A DNA stretch of 64,000 nt from Altererythrobacter sp. TH136 (GTDB taxonomy: Bacteria > Pseudomonadota > Alphaproteobacteria > Sphingomonadales > Sphingomonadaceae): assembly GCF_007065885.1 (NCBI RefSeq), contig NZ_CP041409.1, positions 1,213,501 to 1,277,500 of the forward strand. The letters are read 5' to 3'. Of this stretch, positions 50,504-59,555 are shown piece by piece. How positions within the stretch are numbered: position 1 is the stretch's first letter; every line of letters starts with the position of its first letter. The position numbers were made by a program, and so were the translations under genes. Under the pieces are notes generated by a model that saw only the letters and a program-made list of their open reading frames with translations, had not been told where the DNA came from and did not search any database.

Positions 50504-52075
50504 TCAGTGCATCGAAAGAGAAGCATTTTTCGGAAGCGGCCTCAGGAAGAGGACCAGCGGAACGGTCGCGAGCGTGAGAACCCCCATCACCATGAAGACA
50601 TCATTGTAGGTCATTATGAACGCCTCGCGCTGAAGGGTGCGGCTCAGGACGGCCATGGCCCCCTCCATGCCGCCGAAGTTTCGCGACAGCCCGTCAAGAT
50701 AGGCCTGCAGAGAAACGTTGTTCGAATTCAGGGTCTCTTCCATTCGCCGGCTATGATGCCAGATCCGCTGATCCTGGAACGATGCCAGAGCTGAAAGCGC
50801 GAAAGAGCCACCGAGATTGCGTGCCGCATTGAATATCCCCGAAGCGTCTCCTGCATCCTCATGGGCCACCGAAGCCACCGTCGCCTGGTTCAGGAACATC
50901 ATCGACAATATCATGCCGACACCGCGTAGGAGCTGGCTCTCGGTGAAAACGGCACCACCGGATTCGGCTGTAAGGCTGGTGCTGACAAAGCAGCTGACCG
51001 CCATAAACAACATGCCGGCGCCCACGGCGATGCGTATGTCAATCTTCCGGATCATCAAGGGAAGCACAGGCATTAACAAGAATGCCGGGACGCCCATCCA
51101 GAAGATGACCAGCCCCGTCTGAAGCGCGTTGTAGTCAGAGATGATCGCCAGGAACTGGGGGATGACGTAGGTCGAACCATACATCACCATACCCAGGGCC
51201 AGCGCCATGATCGCTACGCTGCCGAACTGTCGATTGAACAGGAGCTGCAGTTTCAAAACCGGCTTGCGAGCCTTCACCTGTCCGTAAATCAGCGAGGCGA
51301 ACCCGATGAGGGTGATTAAGGTGAGCCAGCGAATGAGCGAGGATTCAAACCATTCCTCGCGATGGCCCTCTTCAAGGACAACCGTCAGGCCGCCCAGCCC
51401 CAAGATGAGTCCGAGAATGCCTGCCCAATCCGCGTCTGTAAGATATTCCCACTTCGGTTTTTCGTGGGGAAGACCAACGAACAGCAGGAGCAGCAGCAGA
51501 CCGCAGACCGGAACGTTGACGAAGAAGGCATAGTGCCAGCTCAAATTCTCAGTCAGCCAACCGCCGATCAAAGGCCCCATCACGGGCCCGAGGATCACGG
51601 TCATGCCGAATAGCGCCATTCCGATCGGCTGTTGATGCGGGGGTAGTCTCTTGGCCACTATGGTCATAGCGGTCGGAATGAGCACTCCGCCCATGAAGCC
51701 CTGGCCCGTTCGGCCGATGATCATGGTGGTAAGGTCGGTTGCGACCCCGCACAGCACCGAAAAAGCGGTGAATGCGCTGACCGCAATGATGAGGAGAGTT
51801 CGCAGACCGAAGAGGCGCTCCAGCCAGGCGCTCAGCGGAATGACGACAATCTCGGCGACGAGAAAGGAGGTCGCAATCCAGGTGCCCTCGGTGCCGCTCG
51901 CCCCGATCTCGCCCTGAATGACCGGGAGTGCGGAATTGACGATCGATATGTCCAGCGTCGCGAGCATGGCGCCGAGAGCACCCGCAGCTACAGCGACCCA
52001 AGCTGTAACGTCGGCGTTCTGCCGGAGCGAGGAAGATTGGTCCGACGAATTACTGGATGGCAGCGCCCCGCTCAT
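50504..52075 (-). CDS. emrB: EmrB-type DHA2 MFS drug exporter, 523 aa
   Basis: Fourteen membrane segments. The DHA2 signature MLATLDISIVNSALPVIQGE leads; GTWIATSFLVAEIVVIPLSA and LIGGWLTENLSWHYAFFVNV are the family's conserved membrane motifs. Proton-driven exporter of hydrophobic drugs that works with the adaptor EmrA and the outer-membrane lipoprotein. Start overlaps the EmrA stop (ATGA), so the two are coupled. Drug range not predictable. Confidence 0.9.
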   Translation of the reverse strand: MSGALPSSNSSDQSSSLRQNADVTAWVAVAAGALGAMLATLDISIVNSALPVIQGEIGASGTEGTWIATSFLVAEIVVIPLSAWLERLFGLRTLLIIAVSAFTAFSVLCGVATDLTTMIIGRTGQGFMGGVLIPTAMTIVAKRLPPHQQPIGMALFGMTVILGPVMGPLIGGWLTENLSWHYAFFVNVPVCGLLLLLLFVGLPHEKPKWEYLTDADWAGILGLILGLGGLTVVLEEGHREEWFESSLIRWLTLITLIGFASLIYGQVKARKPVLKLQLLFNRQFGSVAIMALALGMVMYGSTYVIPQFLAIISDYNALQTGLVIFWMGVPAFLLMPVLPLMIRKIDIRIAVGAGMLFMAVSCFVSTSLTAESGGAVFTESQLLRGVGMILSMMFLNQATVASVAHEDAGDASGIFNAARNLGGSFALSALASFQDQRIWHHSRRMEETLNSNNVSLQAYLDGLSRNFGGMEGAMAVLSRTLQREAFIMTYNDVFMVMGVLTLATVPLVLFLRPLPKNASLSMH

Positions 52076-53202
52076 CTTTTGGTGCCCGAGATCCCTTTGA
52101 GCGCATCAGCGGCTGCACGCGTGTCGACAGTCGCGACAACCGACATTCCAGGAACGAGGACTCGGCGCAGTTCCGGCGAGGCGTCTATCGCGATGCGAAC
52201 GGTTATGCGTTGAACGATTTTGGTGAAGTTGCCGGTGGCATTCTCAGGCGGAAGAATTGAAAACTCCGCGCCGGTCCCCGGCGAAATGCTGTCCACCCTT
52301 CCCTTGATCTCTACATCCGGAAGTGCATCGACTTCCAGCATAACCGGCTGGCCGGCCCGGATCAGGCCGACCTGCGTCTCCTTAAAATTGGCTGTGACGT
52401 AGATCGCATTGACCGGAACGATGGTCATCAGCCTCTGACCGGGCTGCACAAATTGTCCCACCCTGACCGTGAGGTCACCGACGCGCCCTGCCTTGCTGGC
52501 TCGGAGCCGGGTCGACTCAACGGTAAGATCGGCGGCCTCCAATTCCGCGCGCGCTGCGTCTGCCTGCGCCCGGGTTTGGCCGATTTGCTCGAAAAGAGTA
52601 GACTTGCGCGCGGTGGCCGCCGCAACCGCCGCCTGTGCCTTCTCTAGATCCGCGCGTGCCTGGCGCGCCTGCGCCTCATACTGGTCGAGCTTTTCGCGGG
52701 GTTCGGCTCCGGTAGCGGCAAGAGGCCGATACCGGGCGACCTGCTCATTGGCGAGTTTGAGCGCCGCGCGGGCGGCGGGAAGTTGGGCGCGCGCCTGGCG
52801 AATGGCCGCGTCTTGCTCCGTAACCTGAGAGCGGATCGTGTCGGCGCCGGCCAACGTAGCCGTAATTTGTGCGCGCGCCTGTTGCGCCTGAGCGCGGTAA
52901 TCCCGCAAGTCCAATTGCGCGAGCGCTTCGCCCCTAGCCACTTGCTCGTTTTCCGCAACGAAGACCTCTTCGATGTAGCCCCCAACTTTCGACGAGACCA
53001 CTACGCTGTCGGCGGCGACGTAGGCGTTGTCCGTCGACTGCATGTACTGGCCGTAGGTCACATGCCGGTAATACCACCAACCACCGGCGAGCAGGACGGC
53101 CAAGCCGACGACGACAAGCACAAGACGCAACCGGCGCCGCGATTGTGGGCTCGCCGCCGGTGCAGTTTGCTGCTCCGGTTCGATGGAGTCGTCGTCTGTC
53201 AT
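52072..53202 (-). CDS. emrA: EmrA-type membrane-fusion adaptor (HlyD family), 376 aa
   Basis: A Pro/Gln-rich cytoplasmic tail (EPEQQTAPAAS) precedes one transmembrane helix (residues ~27-45, LVLVVVGLAVLLAGGWWY). Then STDNAYVAADSVVVSSKVGG and YIEEVFVAENEQVARGEALA form the lipoyl/β-barrel start, a long coiled-coil hairpin follows, and LTVRVGQFVQPGQRLMTIVP closes the domain. Adaptor between EmrB and the outer-membrane factor. First gene of the leftward operon, divergent from the MarR regulator. Confidence 0.9.
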   Translation of the reverse strand: MTDDDSIEPEQQTAPAASPQSRRRLRLVLVVVGLAVLLAGGWWYYRHVTYGQYMQSTDNAYVAADSVVVSSKVGGYIEEVFVAENEQVARGEALAQLDLRDYRAQAQQARAQITATLAGADTIRSQVTEQDAAIRQARAQLPAARAALKLANEQVARYRPLAATGAEPREKLDQYEAQARQARADLEKAQAAVAAATARKSTLFEQIGQTRAQADAARAELEAADLTVESTRLRASKAGRVGDLTVRVGQFVQPGQRLMTIVPVNAIYVTANFKETQVGLIRAGQPVMLEVDALPDVEIKGRVDSISPGTGAEFSILPPENATGNFTKIVQRITVRIAIDASPELRRVLVPGMSVVATVDTRAAADALKGISGTKR

Positions 53203-53326
53203 CTGGATCTCTCGGCGATTTCGCTGGGTGGCTTGTTCTGCGCCCTTAGGGAGGCCGGGCCAGATAGTAAAACGGTTTAGTTATTTGAAGGTAGGATTGC
53301 AGGGTCGGTTTAGCTAGGCAAACGGC

Positions 53327-53818
53327 ATGGACGATAGTGCCGAGCCGCTGAGGCGATCACGCCGAAATGTCATCACCGACGATGACCAAATTCTATATCT
53401 GCTGAACGAAGTAAGTCGAGGCGCGAGAAGGGCATACGATGCGCGGGCCGCCAAGACCGGGTTTAATCAGACCCAGTGGAGGATCATCGGGCAACTCCTT
53501 CGCGACCCATCGCTGACGCAGTCGGAAATCGCCAAGGCGCTCGAGCTTGAATCGGCAACTGTCGGGCAGGCGGTTGCTGTACTCTGCGCACAAGGGTTAC
53601 TGGAAAGGCGGCGAGCTGAAACGGATCGAAGGGCATGGAAGCTCATCCTGACGCGCAAGCTTGGTGCCCTAATCCCCGAACTGAGAGAGGCGGCGGATCA
53701 ACTCCACACTGTGCTTTGGCGCGACATAGCGCCAAGCGATAAACACCTTTTGAAACAGCTTCTCGCTAAAATTTCGGCAAACCTAGAAGGATCTGCGACG
53801 GTGCCGGACTCCCGCTGA
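53327..53818 (+). CDS. MarR-family transcriptional regulator, 163 aa
   Basis: Winged HTH: WRIIGQLLRDPSLTQSEIAK, ALELESATVGQAVAVLCAQG, LLERRRAETDRRAWKLILT, with the wing DRRAW typical of the family. Dimeric, ligand-relieved repressor. It diverges from the emrAB-omf operon and shares its 124-base promoter region, so it most likely represses that pump and itself. Effector unknown. Confidence 0.88.
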   Translation: MDDSAEPLRRSRRNVITDDDQILYLLNEVSRGARRAYDARAAKTGFNQTQWRIIGQLLRDPSLTQSEIAKALELESATVGQAVAVLCAQGLLERRRAETDRRAWKLILTRKLGALIPELREAADQLHTVLWRDIAPSDKHLLKQLLAKISANLEGSATVPDSR

Positions 53819-54061
53819 CGTGTGCTCAAGTCGAGCGCCTGCCCCTGACCGCCCGCGGGCGTTGAATCAGCGGATGCCGTTAGATCGAACGCACGAGTGC
53901 GAGTCCTTGGCCGCGTGGGATTTGAGATCGTCCTATGAAGCGGCGAGCCGAGCTCGGAGCTGCCTTGTGCATAGGGTACATGGTAAACCACTTTACAAAA
54001 AATCTTGCGTGGCTAAAATCTGTCCTCGAGGAAGGATCATCCTTTCCTCTCCTTGACTTGG

Positions 54062-54094
54062 GGGGGGCAACTCCCTGGGTTGCCCCCCTTTTTT
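54062..54094 (+). terminator. strong intrinsic terminator
   Basis: GGGGGGCAAC pairs with GTTGCCCCCC (10 bp perfect, loop TCCCTGG), followed by six T. It lies ~245 bases past the MarR stop, with no obvious gene between, so it may end a small RNA or the MarR transcript. Confidence 0.9.
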
Positions 54095-54287
54095 GTATTG
54101 GCGTACCCCGCTGAAGAAATGGGCGGGAGCATCGAGAATTAGAATTGAAGGAGGCGGAGTTGCTGTGGTGGCTCCGGGGCGGTCGTTCCGTCTTTCGCAG
54201 GGCTGCGAGCGTCCAGCCTGCGGAGATGATACCACAATGGGTAGCAAGAAACCGAGATCATAGCGGGTCTGAGAAGGAAACGGAGAC

Positions 54288-55871
54288 ATGACCGCTTCTC
54301 GGGAAAACCCGATCAGCAACATCGCACGTGCCGCCGAGATTGGGCAGATCCTCGTCAGGCATGGCGCCAAAAATCTCGCTGGCACACTCGGGATCGTTCC
54401 TCATCCAGAGGGTATCTTCGACCCACGCGAATTTCGTCCGGCCGCTGTCGTTGCGTTCCTGCGAGATATCGGACCGGTCGGTATCAAGCTGGGTCAGCTT
54501 CTCGCCACGCGCAGCGATCTGTTTGGCGAACACTGGATTGCGGCATTCTCAACGCTGCACGATCAGGTGTCGCCAGTGCCTTTTGCACTCATAGAGCCCG
54601 TTCTTGCTTCAAGCTGGGGTGAGGATTGGCGGAGCGACTTCGCGCGATTCGATGAACAGCCTCTGGCCTCGGCCTCCATAGCGCAAACCTATTCCGCCGA
54701 ACTGCGGGACGGCAGCGAAGTCATCGTAAAGGTGCGGCGGCCAGGTACCGCCGCGCGGATGGAAGCAGATGTACGCCTCCTCTTACGCCTTGCTGGGATC
54801 GCCGAAGCCCGATCTCCGGATATCGCGCGCTACCGGCCAGTCGAGTTTCTACGGACCTTCGGCCGCAACCTGGCCTGGGAGATGGATCTGGCTGCGGAAT
54901 CCCGAGCCTGCGAGCGGGTCGGCGCCTATCTCGATACCATCGGCAGCAAAACCCCGGCGATTCACTGGGAACTGACGGGGTTGCGGGTCAACGTTCAGGA
55001 ACGCCTGTACGGCAGAACGGCTTCTTCGCTGGGCACCGCCTCGGGCGACCCGCAGATTGCGGCTTTCGCCAAAAGGTATGCGGACGCAGTCCTGCGCATG
55101 ATCATCCTGAACGGTGAATTCCACGGCGACCCGCATCCCGGTAATGTCTTCCTGATTGGCGAAGAGGATGTCGGTTTCATCGATTTCGGATCGGTCGGCA
55201 CGCTGACCAAGGCCAGGCGCGACGAGATCGTCCGCCTCGTGCTCGCGATCGCCGGTGAGGAACCGAACGCTGTCGCCGATGTCCTGCTCGGCTGGGCGGA
55301 GGAACCGAAGGTAGATCGCGCCGCGCTTGGGGTGGATCTGGATCAGTTGATCGGAGAGTTCAGGGGGACCGTGCTTTCGGGCATCGAGTTCTCGCAGATT
55401 TTTTCGCGCGTGTTCGATCTATTGCGGGATTATAAGTTGGTCCTGCCACCCGATCTCGCCATTCTTCTGCGTACCCTGTTGACTGCAGAGGGTTTCGTCC
55501 GATCGCTGGCACCCGACTATAACATCGCCCAAGAAACCCGGCCGATCATCGCGGAGCTTCTCACAGAGCGGTTCTCGCTCGGCAGCGCTCGGACGGGTTT
55601 GAAGAAATTCGGCGGTCAGCTGCTGGGTCTATCGGCTTCCTTGCCCGGATTGCTGGCCAATGCGAACTCGATCGCGAGGTCAGGATACCTGCCAATACAG
55701 CTCGACCCGGCGAGCGTCGAACGGCTTGCGGCCGCTCGCCAAGAGACCCCGTCCACCAAAGGGCCGATAGGCGCCGCACTGATTGTTTCCGCCGCGCTTC
55801 TTGTCGGTCAATCCTGGTTGCTCGCGGGTATCTCGCTGGCGAGTGCCGCCGTGGTCTTGCTCCGCAAATGA
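54288..55871 (+). CDS. UbiB/ABC1-family atypical kinase, 527 aa
   Basis: Protein-kinase-like fold used in ubiquinone metabolism. KLGQ in IGPVGIKLGQLLATRSD is the family KxGQ motif; ASASIAQTYSAEL the Ala-rich ATP loop; VIVKVRRPGT the Lys strand; HGDPHPGNVFLIG the catalytic loop; VGFIDFGSVG the metal-binding DFG. Two C-terminal hydrophobic segments (GAALIVSAALLVGQSWLLAG) anchor it. Differs from the housekeeping UbiB by length and context; an AarF-like stress homologue is possible. Ends within a 19-bp tandem duplication. Confidence 0.87.
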   Translation: MTASRENPISNIARAAEIGQILVRHGAKNLAGTLGIVPHPEGIFDPREFRPAAVVAFLRDIGPVGIKLGQLLATRSDLFGEHWIAAFSTLHDQVSPVPFALIEPVLASSWGEDWRSDFARFDEQPLASASIAQTYSAELRDGSEVIVKVRRPGTAARMEADVRLLLRLAGIAEARSPDIARYRPVEFLRTFGRNLAWEMDLAAESRACERVGAYLDTIGSKTPAIHWELTGLRVNVQERLYGRTASSLGTASGDPQIAAFAKRYADAVLRMIILNGEFHGDPHPGNVFLIGEEDVGFIDFGSVGTLTKARRDEIVRLVLAIAGEEPNAVADVLLGWAEEPKVDRAALGVDLDQLIGEFRGTVLSGIEFSQIFSRVFDLLRDYKLVLPPDLAILLRTLLTAEGFVRSLAPDYNIAQETRPIIAELLTERFSLGSARTGLKKFGGQLLGLSASLPGLLANANSIARSGYLPIQLDPASVERLAAARQETPSTKGPIGAALIVSAALLVGQSWLLAGISLASAAVVLLRK

Positions 55872-55894
55872 ACATTTGCTCCGCAAATGAACAT
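55857..55894. repeat. perfect 19-bp tandem duplication over the ubiB-type stop codon
   Basis: TTGCTCCGCAAATGAACAT occurs twice head to tail (55857-55875 and 55876-55894). The first copy contains the gene's last codons and TGA stop. The junction also creates CATTTGC-tcc-GCAAATG, a 7-bp dyad. Looks like a replication-slippage duplication. Confidence 0.9.
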
Positions 55895-55959
55895 CGGGCG
55901 GTTTATGGGTTTCTGGGTGCGAGTGCCCGGACGGGGCAGATCTACACAAGGAGAGTAGC

Positions 55960-56730
55960 ATGACGTTACGAAATCCCGTCGCTCCGGTTCCGGCGGCCAC
56001 CATGCTGCTTCTTCGCGACGACCCTGAGTTCGAGGTTTTGATGGTCAAGCGGCACCATCAAATCGATTTTGCCTCCGGAGCGTTGGTATTTCCTGGCGGG
56101 AAGCCGACGGCTAGTGACGAAGCCCCTGGATGGGCAGATCATTGCTGCGGCTGGGAAAATTTTGACCACACGCAGCGGACCTTGCGGATCGCTGCGATCC
56201 GCGAAGCCTACGAAGAAGCGGGGATTCTCCTGGCCGAGAATAACGACGGCACCGAATTCGAGGACGCGTGCGACCTCGAAAGCCGCAAAGCGGTAGAGGT
56301 GGGAACGCGGGCGTTTTTAGACATCGTCCGCGATGCCGGCGTGCGCCTGCGCCTTGACCCCCTAATTCATTTTGCCAGATGGATAACGCCGACCTTTATG
56401 CACAAGCGCTTCGACACACATTTCTTTGTTGTTCGAGCTCCCGACCGCCAGATTGCGGCATGCGATGGCTACGAGACTGTCGATGCGGAATGGCTTTCGC
56501 CGCGCAAGGCGCTTCAATTGGGGGAATCTGGCGAGCGAACGATTATCTTCCCCACCCGGCTAAACCTGCAACTGCTGGCGGAAGCAGACAGCGCCGAAGA
56601 GTGTGTTGCCAAGGCCATTGCTCGTAAAATCGTGACGGTCATTCCTGAGATCGTCCAGCGCGAGGGCAAGAACGTCCTCACGATTCCAGAAAATACAGGA
56701 TATGGTCCCGCATTCGAAGTCATGGGCTAA
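55960..56730 (+). CDS. NUDIX hydrolase, 256 aa
   Basis: The NUDIX box is present in the long-insert form: GALVFPGGKPTASD … IAAIREAYEEAGILLAE, with REAYEEAG giving the metal-binding Glu. Members hydrolyse nucleoside-diphosphate-linked or CoA-linked compounds; the ~25-residue insert inside the box and the length fit the NUDT7/NUDT19-like bacterial group. Cytoplasmic. AGGAGAGTAGC precedes the ATG at 55960. Follows the UbiB-type gene by ~90 bases on the same strand. Confidence 0.88.
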   Translation: MTLRNPVAPVPAATMLLLRDDPEFEVLMVKRHHQIDFASGALVFPGGKPTASDEAPGWADHCCGWENFDHTQRTLRIAAIREAYEEAGILLAENNDGTEFEDACDLESRKAVEVGTRAFLDIVRDAGVRLRLDPLIHFARWITPTFMHKRFDTHFFVVRAPDRQIAACDGYETVDAEWLSPRKALQLGESGERTIIFPTRLNLQLLAEADSAEECVAKAIARKIVTVIPEIVQREGKNVLTIPENTGYGPAFEVMG

Positions 56731-57219
56731 GAACCGAATGGGAGAGGCCTAGGAACTAGGTATTCACGTGACGACGCGTGCATCCACGTGACCGGCGTCG
56801 GAATTTGCGGCGGAGCTAACACAAGTCGATAGGCTTAAACCATACGCGCGACAGAGAACCTTGCTCTGGTAGCGCGGTAGCGGCGTATCGGTTGTCCCGA
56901 CCACGTAGCGTGCCTATCGCTAGATCCCAACGAACAGAAGCGCCGCAAAGGTCTGGTATTGGCCGTACGTCTGTATCGCGTGAACGACAACAATTGGGCG
57001 CAAAGCCGACGTCGCCGCGCCTTCGATCCAATGTGTCAACGCAGACGCTTGGCTAGAGCGAACACGGATTAGAGACCTGGGGTTTGCGGTAGCCTTTCAT
57101 GCTGCCAACTTCTTGAAGTCGAATGTTCACGTCGTTTACCTGATCGTGCAATTGAGATAGCAAACACTGCAAATGTTTTGTTGGTTCTTCTAAAGTATCC
57201 TCAAGTGTTTGAGGGGAAA
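56731..57219. other. intergenic region, no gene seen
   Basis: About 490 bases. A CACGTGAC motif occurs twice, around 56766 and 56785 (ATTCACGTGACG, ATCCACGTGACC). No frame has a ribosome-binding site and family-like sequence. This looks like the junction between core-like genes and the next accessory stretch. Confidence 0.45.
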
Positions 57220-57759
57220 ATGAAGGATGGTGCAGTGAAGATTTATACGATGATGCCCCAAAATAATGAAGCAATGAACCGCGTTGCCATAGCTCTTGCC
57301 GATCTTCTTCGGGATGAGCTGGCACCGGAGTTCGCCGAAGACAGCAGTTCGTTTGCAATTATCGCCGGGCCGCCGCTTACCGAGGACTATGCGCTCTACT
57401 GGGCTGAAAGCGCGAAAGACACCCAAACGGACATCATCTATTTGAGCTTCGAGCTTGGACGCGAGCACCATGGCCCGACCAGGTTGGCCGTGTTCGCGGA
57501 GCGGTCAGGCATCATCTACCGATGGGCAGACTGCGTCTTGTGGGCTCCCAAGGATGGTGGCGCGCTCCGGGTCATGCCGAAAGGCCTTAAAATGTGTTTC
57601 TCGCATGACGGCAAGGCGCTGATCTCGCATAAAAGCCGCGCTGCTCAATCGCTTCGAAACGGTATGATCCGTGCGCGCGCCCGCCTTCTTCGAACCGCAC
57701 GAGCCGTCACCGAGGAACAACTGGCTCATGCGGAAGATGGATGGAGGTACGCTGCCTGA
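57220..57759 (+). CDS. hypothetical protein, 179 aa
   Basis: The ATG at 57220 has GAGGGG upstream; the frame is open from 57178. Mixed α/β sequence with TDIIYLSFELGREHHGP and RLAVFAERSGIIYRWADCVL as the most ordered parts, and a basic C-terminus (RARARLLRTARAV). No membrane segment or known catalytic motif. The AT-richer start and unknown neighbours suggest an acquired gene. Not recognised. Confidence 0.6.
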   Translation: MKDGAVKIYTMMPQNNEAMNRVAIALADLLRDELAPEFAEDSSSFAIIAGPPLTEDYALYWAESAKDTQTDIIYLSFELGREHHGPTRLAVFAERSGIIYRWADCVLWAPKDGGALRVMPKGLKMCFSHDGKALISHKSRAAQSLRNGMIRARARLLRTARAVTEEQLAHAEDGWRYAA

Positions 57760-57967
57760 CCAAGCCGAGCCGGCTTTCACCGTGTGAAGGCCGGCACCCG
57801 GCACAACTCTTTTAAATCAGCACCATCACGTAACCACTCGCGATCGAGTATGAGGCGTGCCCACCCAAGGTCCAATGGTTCTGACCCGCTGGGTCGCAGG
57901 ATGCCCCCGCCGTTAGAAGTGCAACATGAGGCGATCGGAGCGAAGTATCCAATAAAAGGAATGGAAA

Positions 57968-59323
57968 ATGCTTAGTTCCAAGCAATCTGAACACATCCAA
58001 ACGGTGCTACTTCGGCGGTTGCGTAGCGTTCTCGGAGACGAATTAACCAGCGTTGGCACGCCATTAGCTGACGCCACTGCTTCGATGCTGGAAGTGGATT
58101 GCCATGAGCATGACGCAACGAGCGGACTGGAGAGACTTCTCGCGCTCTCGGATGATGAACTCATCGAGCTCGCCTGCAATATGGCTTTAGCCCTGGAGTA
58201 TGGCGGCGAATTCGACCTCCCCCTTGGGAGCAAGGTCAGTGGCTCGTATCCGGGGAGCATCGAAGTCGATAGCCTGGTTCTAGTTTTGGATGCTGGTCGC
58301 CCCGGTCTTTTTCCGATGGAATTGGTCCCCCGTGATGCTCACGGACCTAATCTTGAGCTCCTCCGCCACGAGATCGAACGATTAACCCGGAAGCTTGCTT
58401 GTCGCCGGATTGGTTTGCCTTCTGCTCACTGCGCAGACTCGGGCTCTAGGACACTTCTCCGGTTTCCACCCTTTGTTGAGGCCGGCGGCGTTTCGCTGGA
58501 GCGCGCAACCGGCGACCCCGATGCTGCCCGTTTTTGTGCAGCAAGCCGTCGGCAGATTACGAATTTCGCCCACGACGTTGTCTTGGATATGCGAGCACTC
58601 TGGTCGAACCGACTTGCGGTTGCAGCGCGGGTCAATGCTGTCCGCGTAGCAGCAGAACAAGCTGCTGCCCAAGCTCTGCCCCCTGCGAGTGTCCACCTGA
58701 TTGCGATGGACATGCGGTTTCAGCGCGAGAGTAAGGTTTTCGATCTCTACGTCGAATATAACGCGATTGATGAAGCCTTACGGCCCGGCACTGTGCTGCA
58801 GTTCGTTCCGGATCAATTTGACGTAAGTGGCGGGTTCGCTCGTGTTCCTAGCTGCTTGGGCGGGAGGTCGGAAACCATATCAGAATTGCGTAGCCAGGGC
58901 GCAGACGGCTGGATCGAAGAGATGGCTGCCTGCGTGATTAGTGCGGCACCAGGAGGCGCGGCATCGGTGCTCTCAGCGCTGTCAACAGATTATGAGAAGG
59001 TCGTATCGATACCAGTCAGCAGCAAATTCATGTTTGCGACTTTTTATTGGCGCAGCGGCTGCATCAAAGTGGAATTGATCGTACCAGGAGAGATCGAATA
59101 TACAGCTTCCTCCGACCTAGATTTGCCTGCTGCCCACATCCCAGAGATGGTTTTGAGCCATCTGCCAGGGCAAACCGTTAGCTCAGTCGTTGAATTGCCA
59201 TTCGATTGCCCTTGCAAGATCGTAGGGGCCGAACCTTTACCGTCTGGGGGCCTTCGCTTGGTGCTCGATCCAGATCGTCAGTTTGTTCACCTCGGTTCTG
59301 GCCGCATCTGGACAGTGACCTAG
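57968..59323 (+). CDS. hypothetical protein, 451 aa
   Basis: AAAGGAATGGAAA precedes the ATG. The N-terminal ~90 residues are helical (SGLERLLALSDDELIELACN), then a β-rich region with ELVPRDAHGPN, a middle helical region (NFAHDVVLDMRALWSNRLAV) and a C-terminal β domain ending VHLGSGRIWTVT. No signal peptide or clear active site. It follows the 179-aa gene on the same strand by ~210 bases. I do not recognise the family. Confidence 0.6.
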   Translation: MLSSKQSEHIQTVLLRRLRSVLGDELTSVGTPLADATASMLEVDCHEHDATSGLERLLALSDDELIELACNMALALEYGGEFDLPLGSKVSGSYPGSIEVDSLVLVLDAGRPGLFPMELVPRDAHGPNLELLRHEIERLTRKLACRRIGLPSAHCADSGSRTLLRFPPFVEAGGVSLERATGDPDAARFCAASRRQITNFAHDVVLDMRALWSNRLAVAARVNAVRVAAEQAAAQALPPASVHLIAMDMRFQRESKVFDLYVEYNAIDEALRPGTVLQFVPDQFDVSGGFARVPSCLGGRSETISELRSQGADGWIEEMAACVISAAPGGAASVLSALSTDYEKVVSIPVSSKFMFATFYWRSGCIKVELIVPGEIEYTASSDLDLPAAHIPEMVLSHLPGQTVSSVVELPFDCPCKIVGAEPLPSGGLRLVLDPDRQFVHLGSGRIWTVT

Positions 59324-59555
59324 ACTATGCCGCAACCCACTCAGAGGTACGAGGTCAATACCTTAGCTGAGTTTTATAATTTGGCTTAGTAATCTGCCCT
59401 CTGACTATATTGGCGTTGTCCATGCTAGGGCCTGGTTGCCGAAGAGCTTGAGAGCGGGCCTCCGAAAATGCTCTCAGAGGCCCTACTCTATTGGTCGCAC
59501 CAACAGTCGATCAAACGTAGACATTTGAGCGGCCATGAACAAAACCTGCACCCGT

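Noticed and set aside
53980..54114. 44-codon ORF starting MVNHFTKNLAWLKS
   Set aside because: The strong terminator lies inside its coding sequence and it has no clear ribosome-binding site.
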